Below, one piece after another: positions 35,850 through 43,182 of a stretch of DNA of 64,000 bases (position 1 is the first letter of the stretch; each line of letters starts with the position of its first letter). The notes beneath the pieces are model-generated. The model saw only the letters and a list, made by a program, of their open reading frames with translations, ran no database searches and was not told the origin of the DNA. This DNA comes from Desulfofundulus salinus. GTDB taxonomy: Bacteria > Bacillota > Desulfotomaculia > Desulfotomaculales > Desulfovirgulaceae. The DNA is taken from NCBI RefSeq assembly GCF_003627965.1, contig NZ_RBWE01000001.1, positions 1,202,934 to 1,266,933 of the forward strand, in the 5' to 3' direction. The translations under genes were made by a program, and so were the position numbers.

Positions 35850-36049
35850 GTACCGTAGCGCTGGCGGAGCTTAAGTTCGCCGACGCCGGTACCATCCCGG
35901 GCTGGGCGAAGGCGAGCGTAGGCGCTGCCGTAGCGTAGGGGATTGTTGCCGGCTATCCCGACAACACTTTCCGTGCGGAGAAGCCCGTGACGCGGGCGGA
36001 AGCTGCGGCGATGGTCCTCCGGCTGCTCGATGCGGTAGGAAACAGGTAA
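35850..36049 (+). pseudogene. S-layer homology (SLH) domain remnant
   Basis: Translation from about 35857 gives LKFADAGTIPGWAKASVGAA, then an in-frame TAG near 35936, then GIVAGYPDNTFRAEKPVTRA and EAAAMVLRLLDAVG. This is one SLH repeat interrupted by a stop, with no signal peptide or further repeats. Confidence 0.8.
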
Positions 36050-36075
36050 ACTGAGAGACGGCAAGGAGGGGAAAA

Positions 36076-36237
36076 GTGAAGAAGGCGCGTGTACCTCACA
36101 ATCCGGGAAGGGTTGTTGTTAAATCCTTGCGCAAAGGTCCGTGGCTGATCAACTATCGACTGCAAGGGGGTAAAATTGTCTACCTGTTATGGGCGACCAA
36201 AGGATTGGGTTTTCTCAAGAACTGGGGCCAGGAATGA
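36076..36237 (+). CDS. Small basic hypothetical protein (53 aa)
   Basis: GTG 36076 follows AAGGAGGGGAAAA, a strong RBS. The product starts MKKARVPHNPGRVVVKSLRK and ends KNWGQE; it is basic with a hydrophobic middle (IVYLLWATKGLGFL). The stop is 16 bases before the DUF2325 gene, so the two are probably co-transcribed. I do not recognise a family. Confidence 0.55.
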   Translation: MKKARVPHNPGRVVVKSLRKGPWLINYRLQGGKIVYLLWATKGLGFLKNWGQE

Positions 36238-36253
36238 TGAAAGGGAATCGACT

Positions 36254-36616
36254 ATGAGCGTATTTATTGTCGGTGGCGACCGCCTGGGGAAAATCCCACA
36301 CAACCTCCGTCAACTGGGGTTTGATAGGGTTTACCATTTCAAGGGGCGGAAAAAGATTGCTGTGGGTAAGTTAAACATACCGGAGGAGACCGGCCTGGTC
36401 ATTGTCCTGACAGACTACGTAAGTCATAACATTGCCGCGATGATCAAAGAACAGACCAGCATGAAAAATACTCCGGTGGTATATGCGAAGCGTTCCTGGA
36501 CCCATATTTACCAGAAACTTAAACTGAGCCAGGCGATGGAAAATGGGCAGCATTCCGATGACATGAGAAACCTTCGGGACGAAGCCCCCGGGCTTGTCCC
36601 AGGGGAGGTTCACTGA
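36254..36616 (+). CDS. DUF2325-family protein
   Basis: The 120-residue protein starts at ATG 36254 after AAAGGGA. It has the DUF2325 (PF10087-like) pattern: MSVFIVGGDRLGKIPHNL, DRVYHFKGRK, VIVLTDYVSHNIAAMIKEQ, and a variant of the usual C-terminal segment. The fold is thought to be Rossmann-like; the function is unknown. A longer open frame upstream overlaps the 53-aa gene and is not supported by an RBS. Confidence 0.8.
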   Translation: MSVFIVGGDRLGKIPHNLRQLGFDRVYHFKGRKKIAVGKLNIPEETGLVIVLTDYVSHNIAAMIKEQTSMKNTPVVYAKRSWTHIYQKLKLSQAMENGQHSDDMRNLRDEAPGLVPGEVH

Positions 36617-36703
36617 CATTTTCTCTTAATTGCCTTACAATGGTTGGTTTAAACAATAGTTGACATTTTCTCTTAATTGCCTTACAATGGTTTAAACAAT
36701 AGT
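36614..36703 (+). repeat. Tandem duplication starting at the DUF2325 stop codon
   Basis: Two copies (36614-36660 and 36661-36703) of a 43-47-bp unit beginning TGACATTTTCTCTTAATTGC and ending TTTAAACAATAGT. The first TGA is the stop codon of the DUF2325 gene. The copies differ only by a TTGG insertion. Confidence 0.9.
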
Positions 36704-36780
36704 TTAGCAATAGTTAAACAAACTACTATTAGTTTATAACCATAAAAACTGAGGAATATCGATTTTGCTAAAACTTTAAC

Positions 36781-36907
36781 CCCGTAACGAAGACGGGATC
36801 AGAGCGGACAAGCTGACCTGGACCGGACAGGTAAAGAAAGGCCACGGAGGCCCCCAGTTTCCTTCCCTGAAAGTTTAAGGAGGGTGCCCGTGGCTTTTGT
36901 TTTTTGG
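36781..36907 (+). ncRNA. E-type structured leader RNA, copy 6
   Basis: Proximal hairpin CCCGT/AACGAAG/ACGGG (36781-36797), then a terminal hairpin with outer stem GCCACGGAGG/GCCCGTGGC-type pairing (about 36841-36894), inner CCTTCC...GGAGGG, and a T-rich tail (CTTTTGTTTTTT). It lies 90 bases before the methyltransferase/Znu-type importer operon. Confidence 0.6.
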
Positions 36908-36997
36908 GGCTGGTACCCGGGATAAAAAGTGGATCCCCTTCATCCGCAGGTTATTAAAGCCAATTATCGTGGCCGTTAATATGGGAGGTAGATGTTG

Positions 36998-37606
36998 ATG
37001 GGTAGTGCACACCGGGATTATTTTAACCAAAAGGCGCCCATTTGGGACAATTTATTGACTGGTGAGACATTGGAGCGGTTGAAAAAAATCATAGATGAGC
37101 TTGCCATCAGAACCGGGAGCTTTATTCTGGACGTAGGTACCGGTACGGGGGTTCTTTTACCTTTTCTTGTTGAAGCGGCCGGTCCAGAAGGTAAAGTGGT
37201 GGCGCTGGACATTGCTGAAGAGATGCTGGCCAGAGCCAGGGCGAAAAATCCGGGGAATGTGGAATTTGTACTGGCGGACATAAGCTGTACGCCATTTCAG
37301 GAAGATACTTTCGATGAGATCATCTGCAACTCCTGTTTTCCTCATTTTACCGATAAACCCCGTGCGCTGGCCGAAATGGCCCGCATTTTAAAGCCTGGCG
37401 GGAGGCTGGTCATCTGCCATTCCATGAGCAGGGAGGCAGTAAACGATTTACACCGGTCGTTAGGGGGGGTGGTCGCCAACGATCTGATTCCCGACGATGA
37501 TAAAATGCAGGAATTGTGCAGGCACTGTGGACTAGTGGAGATTGAAATTATCAATACAAGGGAGAAATATGTTTTGAAAGCACGTAAACCCATATTGACA
37601 AGTTGA
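36998..37606 (+). CDS. Class I SAM-dependent methyltransferase
   Basis: ATG 36998 has the best spacing to GGGAGG; the ATG six bases earlier is too close. The 202-residue protein has SAM motif I ILDVGTGTGVLLPFL (about 44-58), an acidic residue after VVALDIAEEML, and the motif LKPGGRLVICHS (about 128-140). It is the first gene of an operon with a Znu-type importer, behind an E-type leader. A small-molecule substrate such as a metallophore or tetrapyrrole is possible; the substrate is unknown. Confidence 0.85.
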   Translation: MGSAHRDYFNQKAPIWDNLLTGETLERLKKIIDELAIRTGSFILDVGTGTGVLLPFLVEAAGPEGKVVALDIAEEMLARARAKNPGNVEFVLADISCTPFQEDTFDEIICNSCFPHFTDKPRALAEMARILKPGGRLVICHSMSREAVNDLHRSLGGVVANDLIPDDDKMQELCRHCGLVEIEIINTREKYVLKARKPILTS

Positions 37607-37637
37607 GCCGGGATGAAAATGGAGGAGGGTAATCTCA

Positions 37638-38486
37638 TTGAGAAGGGTTTATTCATTATCTATCACGGTAATTATTCTGGTAATTCTTTTACTTGTTATC
37701 TCTGGATGTGCGGCGAAAGATAGTCCGAAGCTAGAAGTTGCTACGGGTACGTCATTGATTGCTGATATTGTCAAAAATGTCGGCGGTGATAAAGTAGAGA
37801 CCGTGAATATTGTCCCCCCTGCTGCCTGCCCGGGGCATTTTGACCTGAAGCCAGGCGATGTGCAAAAGCTGGCCGAGGCCAGGCTATTTTTGCGCCACGA
37901 CTGGCAGGGGAAAATGTTTACCAAAGAACTGATAGAATCGGTGCATAATAAGGACCTGCAGGTGGTTGAAGTTGCCGTGGCCGGTAACTGGATGGCACCC
38001 CCGGTGCAAAAGGAGGCGGTTACAAAAATTGCCGGAATATTGATGGAAAAAGATCCATCTAACAGGGCTTATTATGAGCAAAATGCCGACCGCCTGGTTT
38101 CGCAGATTGAGTCAAAGGGCAAAGAAACCCTGTCCAGGCTTCAGGCTGCCGGCGCAGGTGGCGTGAAGGTACTCTGTTCCGATATGCAGCAGGGGTTTTT
38201 AAAATGGGCCGGTTTTGACGTGGTGGCTACTTATGGCCGGCCGGAGGAGCTTAACCCGCAAAAAATGCAGGAGCTTATTAACAAAGGGAAACAGGCTGGT
38301 GTAAAGCTGGTGGTGGATAACCTGCAGAGCGGCCCGGACGCAGGTAAAGGTATAGCGAAAGAATTGGGGGCGGCACAGGTGACCATCTCCAATTTCCCGG
38401 GAGGGTTACCGCAAACGGATACCTGGAGCGCCGCTCTGGACAAAAATGTGGAGTTGCTTTTGGATGCTCTTAAGGAGGTAAAATAA
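37638..38486 (+). CDS. Metal-binding lipoprotein of the ZnuA/TroA cluster
   Basis: The start is TTG 37638 after ATGGAGGAGG. The lipoprotein signal ends LLVISGC. The mature protein follows cluster A-I metal-binding proteins (LEVATGTSLIADIVKNVGGD, then AACPGHFDLKPGDVQKLAEA where the family usually has an HxYEP metal His). Only one His of the usual set (GHFD) is evident there, and a Cys lies next to it, so the ligand may not be zinc or manganese. It serves with the ATPase and permease that follow. Confidence 0.85.
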   Translation: MRRVYSLSITVIILVILLLVISGCAAKDSPKLEVATGTSLIADIVKNVGGDKVETVNIVPPAACPGHFDLKPGDVQKLAEARLFLRHDWQGKMFTKELIESVHNKDLQVVEVAVAGNWMAPPVQKEAVTKIAGILMEKDPSNRAYYEQNADRLVSQIESKGKETLSRLQAAGAGGVKVLCSDMQQGFLKWAGFDVVATYGRPEELNPQKMQELINKGKQAGVKLVVDNLQSGPDAGKGIAKELGAAQVTISNFPGGLPQTDTWSAALDKNVELLLDALKEVK

Positions 38487-38487
38487 A

Positions 38488-39300
38488 ATTAATCTCGCCG
38501 GACGGTGGAACAGTATTCCGGAAAATGGGCTGTTCAACGGAGCTACTCTAATAAAGATAGAAGATGCCGTTGTTTCCTACCGTGAAGATGTAGCTTTACG
38601 GGGCGTTTCGCTGTCAGTTAGAAAGGGCGAGCTGGTCGGCATCATCGGGCCGAACGGGGCCGGTAAAACTACCCTCCTCACCCTGGTGAACGGGTTGGGT
38701 AGACTCCTTCAGGGGCGGGTGGAAGTGCTGGGCTACTCGCTTCAAAAGGGCTGCCCGGCCTTTTTGCGCCGGCGGATTGGCTACGTGCCGCAAATTCAGA
38801 ACATTGATCCCCGTATGCCGGTGAGTGTGCGGGAAGTGGTCATGATGGGGCGCTACGGCCGCCTGGGCCTGCTGCGCCGGCCCGGGCCGGCCGACAGGCG
38901 GGTGGTGGACAGCATGTTGCAGCTGGTGGGCATGAGCCACCTTGCCTCTCGCCCCATCGGCCATCTTTCAGGAGGTGAGCAGCAGCGGGTGGCCATTGCC
39001 CGTGCCCTGGCCCAGGAGCCGGAGATCCTTCTTCTGGACGAGCCGACCGCGGCCCTGGACCGCCGGGCGCGGGTGGAGATCATGACCCTGATCAGTGAAA
39101 TCCACCGCTCCCGCCACCTGACCACCCTGATGGTGACCCACGAGCTGAAAACGGCGGCAGCAGTTTGTGACCGGCTGATTTTAATGAAGGAGGGTCGCAT
39201 CTGGGCACAGGGCACGCCGGCGGAAGTACTGCGGGAAGAGGTTCTGGACCTCCTGTTCGGCGGCGAAAATATGATGGAAAATGCAGTTGCTCTTCAGTGA
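38488..39300 (+). CDS. ABC ATPase of ZnuC/MntB type, apparent ATT start
   Basis: The reading frame is open from 38482 and the family N-terminus (IKIEDAVVSYREDVALRGVS) begins at about 38550, yet no ATG, GTG or TTG occurs in frame before 38686, which is after the Walker A motif. The ATT at 38488 lies 9 bases after AGGAGG and is the likely start; an in-frame CTG is another option. Motifs: Walker A GPNGAGKTTLL, signature LSGGEQQRVAIA, Walker B LLLDEPTAALD. The RBS lies inside the end of the binding-protein gene, so the genes are coupled. Confidence 0.85.
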   Translation: MNLAGRWNSIPENGLFNGATLIKIEDAVVSYREDVALRGVSLSVRKGELVGIIGPNGAGKTTLLTLVNGLGRLLQGRVEVLGYSLQKGCPAFLRRRIGYVPQIQNIDPRMPVSVREVVMMGRYGRLGLLRRPGPADRRVVDSMLQLVGMSHLASRPIGHLSGGEQQRVAIARALAQEPEILLLDEPTAALDRRARVEIMTLISEIHRSRHLTTLMVTHELKTAAAVCDRLILMKEGRIWAQGTPAEVLREEVLDLLFGGENMMENAVALQ

Positions 39301-39374
39301 CGCATTGGATTCCAAAATAATCATTGCCAAAAAGGGGTAAAGCCGGGTGGCTGCAACCGGGGGGCGTTATATTT

Positions 39375-40239
39375 TTGGATCTTTCTATTCTGAGTTACCA
39401 GTTCATGCAAAATGCCATTCTGGCCGGCCTGCTTGGGGGCGTGGCCTGTTCTCTTATCGGGGTTTTTGTTGTCACGATGAACCTTTCTTTTATCGGGGTG
39501 GCCATCTCCCACGCCGCTTTTGCCGGGGCGCTCTGCGGGGCCTGGCTGGGTTTTAATCCCCTGGCCGGGGCTTTTCTATTCAGTCTGGTGGCAGCAGCGG
39601 TAATCGGGCCGCTGGCCGACCGGGGAGAGTTTAACCCCGATACGCCCATTGGTATTATTTTTTCCATTACGATGGGGATGGCTTTTCTGTTTATGGGCCT
39701 TTTGCCTGGCCCGAAAACCCAGGCCCTGGAGCTTTTGTGGGGAAGCATCCTTACGGTGAACGACCGCGACCTGCTTTTGCTGGCTATTGTAGCAGCGGTC
39801 GTAGTGAGCCTGGTGGTGCTCTTTTTTAAAGAAATTCAGGCTGTGATTTTTCACCGGGAAGCTGCCCTGGCCGTGGGCATTCCGGCCAGCCTGATTTTTT
39901 ACGGCCTGCTCTTTTTAACCGGTTCGGTAATTACTGCTTCTTTACGCAGCATCGGCGGCCTGCTTATTTTTAACCTGATCTTAAACCCTGCGGCTGCAGC
40001 CTACCAGCTGACTTATAACCTGCGGCTAATGTTTGTTTTATCTTCCTTCTTCGGTGTTCTTTCCACCTGGGTGGGGCTTTTTTTTTTTTTCCTGTTTGTT
40101 TGACGTGCCCAGTGGGGCCACCATTGTAATTGTCTCTGCGGTTATCTTTGTCATTGCGGCTTCCTTTTCTCCCAAGCGCAAAGTAAAAAAGTGGCAGGAA
40201 GAAGTATCAACAGGTCCTGGAAAAGCTCTTTTCAAATAG
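39375..40239 (+). pseudogene. ABC-3 family permease (ZnuB-like) with a frameshift in a T13 run
   Basis: TTG 39375 after GGGGGGC begins the protein. It has the ABC-3 pattern (FMQNAILAGLLGGVACSLIG, FIGVAISHAAFAGAL, ITASLRSIGGLLIFNLIL) and about eight membrane helices. At 40078-40090 thirteen T occur in a row. Read as is, the frame stops at 40103. With twelve T it continues as FDVPSGATIVIVSA to 40239, the normal family C-terminus. The tract may be a sequencing error, a phase-variable site, or be bypassed by polymerase slippage, so the gene may still work. Confidence 0.8.
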
Positions 40240-40294
40240 CCCGTAAAAGAGTACCGGACAGCAATCCGGTGCTGCCCGGCAATCGGTTTTGATG

Positions 40295-41515
40295 TTAGCC
40301 CCGCTTCCCCCCGTTTTCCTCCTGCCTTTCCAAATCCCTTTTCTTTGCCTTCGTTTCCCAGATATCGGCCAGTTCCCGGCCAAAGAAGTGTGACAGCTGC
40401 TCCTTTGCTTTTTCATAACTGCCGGCACTGATGAGTACAAAGATGCCTCCACCAATAAGGGTGATGATGATCACCCATACCAGGCTGGACCATACGCCTG
40501 GTCGACGGGCTGTCGGGTCGGTCACGGGTTTTTCGTATTCGGGAGCTCCCGGGGTACTGGTGGGTCCGGTAATGCCCAGGATTACCGGGACTGCATCCGC
40601 CAGCAGGGCAATCCCGCGCATGGCTTCTTCTTTGCGATTGGTGTAGGTGCCGGCCTCAATTAAAATGGCGGTGGGTAGGAGATCCTGATTATAGTTTCCC
40701 TGACCCACAAAAATATCTTTGGCAATGGGCCAGTGCATTTTATTGGCGTAGGCCATCAAGCGTTTGGCAAAATCCAGGTTGGCCGCCATATGGGGATTTT
40801 CCCGCCCCACGACAAAACGCATTTGCGCAACATTTTCATTGGAAACGATGCGCCGGTAAAATTCGGGATCATCTACACCGTCCCGATGTACATCAAATAT
40901 GGCTATGGGGTTTTTTTTCAGCAATTGAACAGCCGTCCGGCGCGAGCGGTAGTAAGCATTGTCGTCGTGGGGGTCATGGGGAGTTTTATCATGCAGGACT
41001 CTGGCCCCCTCGCGCGACAATTTACTGCTGTAAGAATCACCAACCTGAAAGATTCCTCCGCGAAAGGGAATGGATGCGCTGCCGTCGGAAGGGACGTACG
41101 ATTCATCGCTGTGCGTATGATAAATGGCCACCGGTTGATTGTTGCGGGCAGCTGCAGCCACCGGTATTTCCATTCTGGAGAAGAGTTCGTTATAAGCCAG
41201 TAACTGCCTATCCATTCCCAGAAAGCGGGCAGTGGCCAGGTTGCCGTCCACTTTTTCTATGCGGTAGTGCTTCCCTTCGGCAGTAATCACCTCATCGCCG
41301 ACCCGTACACGGCGGGAAATCATGGTGACCGGATTTCCCTCTTCATCCCGAACTACAAATGCTCGCCCCGCTCCCAGTTCATCATCAACAATTTGCCGGA
41401 CCTGAGGAAAACTTAGAACGGGCAGGGTTACCTCCGGGGCAGTCCACAGGACCAGCATACATAAACCGGCGGCAATCAAACCTGTTCCCAGCAAAACTTT
41501 TCCTTTACCTGCCAT
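40295..41515 (-). CDS. spoIIP: Stage II sporulation protein P
   Basis: The 406-residue protein has one N-terminal membrane anchor (GKVLLGTGLIAAGLCMLVLW), then the SpoIIP domain with IYHTHSDESYVPSDG, IFDVHRDGVDD, FVVGRENPHMAANLDFA and the C-terminal AILIEAGTYTNRKEEAM. A second hydrophobic segment (LVWVIIITLIGGGIFVL) lies near the C-terminus. SpoIIP is an amidase/endopeptidase that drives engulfment with SpoIID and SpoIIM. Its presence shows an endospore former. Confidence 0.9.
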   Translation of the reverse strand: MAGKGKVLLGTGLIAAGLCMLVLWTAPEVTLPVLSFPQVRQIVDDELGAGRAFVVRDEEGNPVTMISRRVRVGDEVITAEGKHYRIEKVDGNLATARFLGMDRQLLAYNELFSRMEIPVAAAARNNQPVAIYHTHSDESYVPSDGSASIPFRGGIFQVGDSYSSKLSREGARVLHDKTPHDPHDDNAYYRSRRTAVQLLKKNPIAIFDVHRDGVDDPEFYRRIVSNENVAQMRFVVGRENPHMAANLDFAKRLMAYANKMHWPIAKDIFVGQGNYNQDLLPTAILIEAGTYTNRKEEAMRGIALLADAVPVILGITGPTSTPGAPEYEKPVTDPTARRPGVWSSLVWVIIITLIGGGIFVLISAGSYEKAKEQLSHFFGRELADIWETKAKKRDLERQEENGGKRG

Positions 41516-41760
41516 TTCCAGAACTCCCCTTGGAGGTATTTAACGAACGTACTTCTTGTTTTTTAGTTATCTCCTGTTCCCGACCGGGAAATACGGCATA
41601 TGTTAAAAACGAATAACTGCAAAAATATTGGACCGGCAAGGCGCATGTAAGTCCGGCTTCCGTTGACGAATATTTCAGTCAAGGCAGGATATTTTGTCTA
41701 TGGGGTGGAATAAACTTGAGGTGGATTAAGTTACGAGTAAACGCCAGGGAGTGAGTTGTT

Positions 41761-42369
41761 ATGTGTATGGAAAAAAGTGATTGGGAAAAATGCGTGGAGT
41801 TTCACGGGCATTCCTGCCCCGGCTTGGCCGTGGGCTACCGGGCGGCAAAAATCGGCCTGCAAGAGCTGACCGGGCACCGCGCGGAGGACGAAGAACTGGT
41901 GGCCGTTGTGGAGAACGATGCCTGCGGTGTGGATGCAGTGATGGTACTTACCGGTTGCACCCTGGGTAAGGGCAATTTGCTGTACCGGGATTATGGCAAG
42001 CACGTGTTTACCTTTATCTGCCGGGAAAGCGGCAAAGCGGTACGCGTTTCGGTCAAGGGGGCGGCGTGGCGGCAAAACGATGAGTTCCGGGCCTTAAGGG
42101 ACAAAGTATTCGGCGGCACCGCCGATGAGAGGGAGCGGCAGCTCTTCCGGGAGCTTCAAGAACAGCGCATTCGGTATATTCTCGAAGCCCCTCCGGAAGA
42201 GTTCTGTGAGGTACAACATGTGAAGGTAGAACTGCCGCCGAAGGCGCGCATTTTTAATTCGGTAACCTGTGCTTTCTGTGGTGAACCGGTTTCCGAGGCC
42301 CGGGCCAGGGTGCGGGACGGAAAATTTGCTTGCATCCCCTGTGCCGGCGAATATACCAGGGGATGGTGA
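41761..42369 (+). CDS. FmdE-family protein with C-terminal zinc ribbon, copy 2
   Basis: The 202-residue protein has FHGHSCPGLAVGYRAAKIGL and ENDACGVDAVMVLTGCTLGK, i.e. the full His/Cys pattern of the FmdE family, and a zinc ribbon CAFCGEPV...CIPC at the end. It keeps HSCPG where copy 1 (10983) has HPCCL. It is followed after 6 bases by a crotonase-fold gene. The molecular role is not established. Confidence 0.88.
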   Translation: MCMEKSDWEKCVEFHGHSCPGLAVGYRAAKIGLQELTGHRAEDEELVAVVENDACGVDAVMVLTGCTLGKGNLLYRDYGKHVFTFICRESGKAVRVSVKGAAWRQNDEFRALRDKVFGGTADERERQLFRELQEQRIRYILEAPPEEFCEVQHVKVELPPKARIFNSVTCAFCGEPVSEARARVRDGKFACIPCAGEYTRGW

Positions 42370-42375
42370 GCCCAT

Positions 42376-43152
42376 ATGAGTTATCAGTATCTTCTCTATG
42401 ATGAAGAAGAAAAAGTCGGCTTTATTTCCCTCAACCGCCCTGAAAAACGCAATGCCCTTTCCCAGGGTCTGTTGGAAGAATTAACCACTCTTTTGCTTAA
42501 AATCGGACAGGAGAAAAAAGTTAAGGTAGTGGTGCTGAAAGGCATTGGCAAAACCTTTTCCGCCGGCCACGACCTGAAGGAAATTGCCGACGGCACGCCA
42601 CAGGATGTACTGAAGCTCTTTCAAACCTGCTATTTGACCATGCGGGCCATCCGGGAAATACCCCAGCCGGTAATTGCCCAGGTGCACGGCGTGGCCACGG
42701 CTGCCGGTTGCCAGCTGGTGGCGGCGGCCGACCTGGCCGTGGCGGCGGAGGATGCCCTGTTTGCCACACCGGGAGTGAAAATAGGGCTGTTCTGTACCAC
42801 GCCTGCGGTTTTCTTGAGCCGCAACGTCGGGAGAAAAAAGGCCATGGAAATGCTGTTGACCGGCGAGTTTATGCCGGCCCGGGAAGCTTTGATCTACGGC
42901 CTGGTAAATAAGGTAGTGCCGCCGGGTGAGCTGGAGACGGCCACCAGGGAACTGGCCGGCAAGATTGCCCGGTACAGTTTATCGGCCATTGGTGCCGGTA
43001 AAAGGGCTTTTTACCAGCAAATAAACATGGAGGATTTCCAGGCCCTGAACTACGCCACCGAGGTTATTTCCCTGAATACCACCACGGCCGATGCGCAGGA
43101 AGGAATCAGGGCCTTTTTGGAAAAACGTGAACCTAAGTGGTCAGATGATTAA
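42376..43152 (+). CDS. Enoyl-CoA hydratase/isomerase (crotonase) family protein
   Basis: The 258-residue protein has the crotonase oxyanion-hole pattern FSAGHDLKEIAD and HGVATAAGCQLVAAADLAVA. The two catalytic Glu of classical hydratases are not kept: the GGGCEL position reads AAGCQL, and the PEI position reads PGVKIG. The LFCTTPAVFLSR segment resembles ECHDC3-like members. A simple hydratase activity is therefore doubtful; isomerase, hydrolase or another CoA reaction is possible. It is joined to fmdE copy 2. Confidence 0.8.
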   Translation: MSYQYLLYDEEEKVGFISLNRPEKRNALSQGLLEELTTLLLKIGQEKKVKVVVLKGIGKTFSAGHDLKEIADGTPQDVLKLFQTCYLTMRAIREIPQPVIAQVHGVATAAGCQLVAAADLAVAAEDALFATPGVKIGLFCTTPAVFLSRNVGRKKAMEMLLTGEFMPAREALIYGLVNKVVPPGELETATRELAGKIARYSLSAIGAGKRAFYQQINMEDFQALNYATEVISLNTTTADAQEGIRAFLEKREPKWSDD

Positions 43153-43182
43153 TTAGGCCGGGAAAATCCCGGCCCTTTCCTT

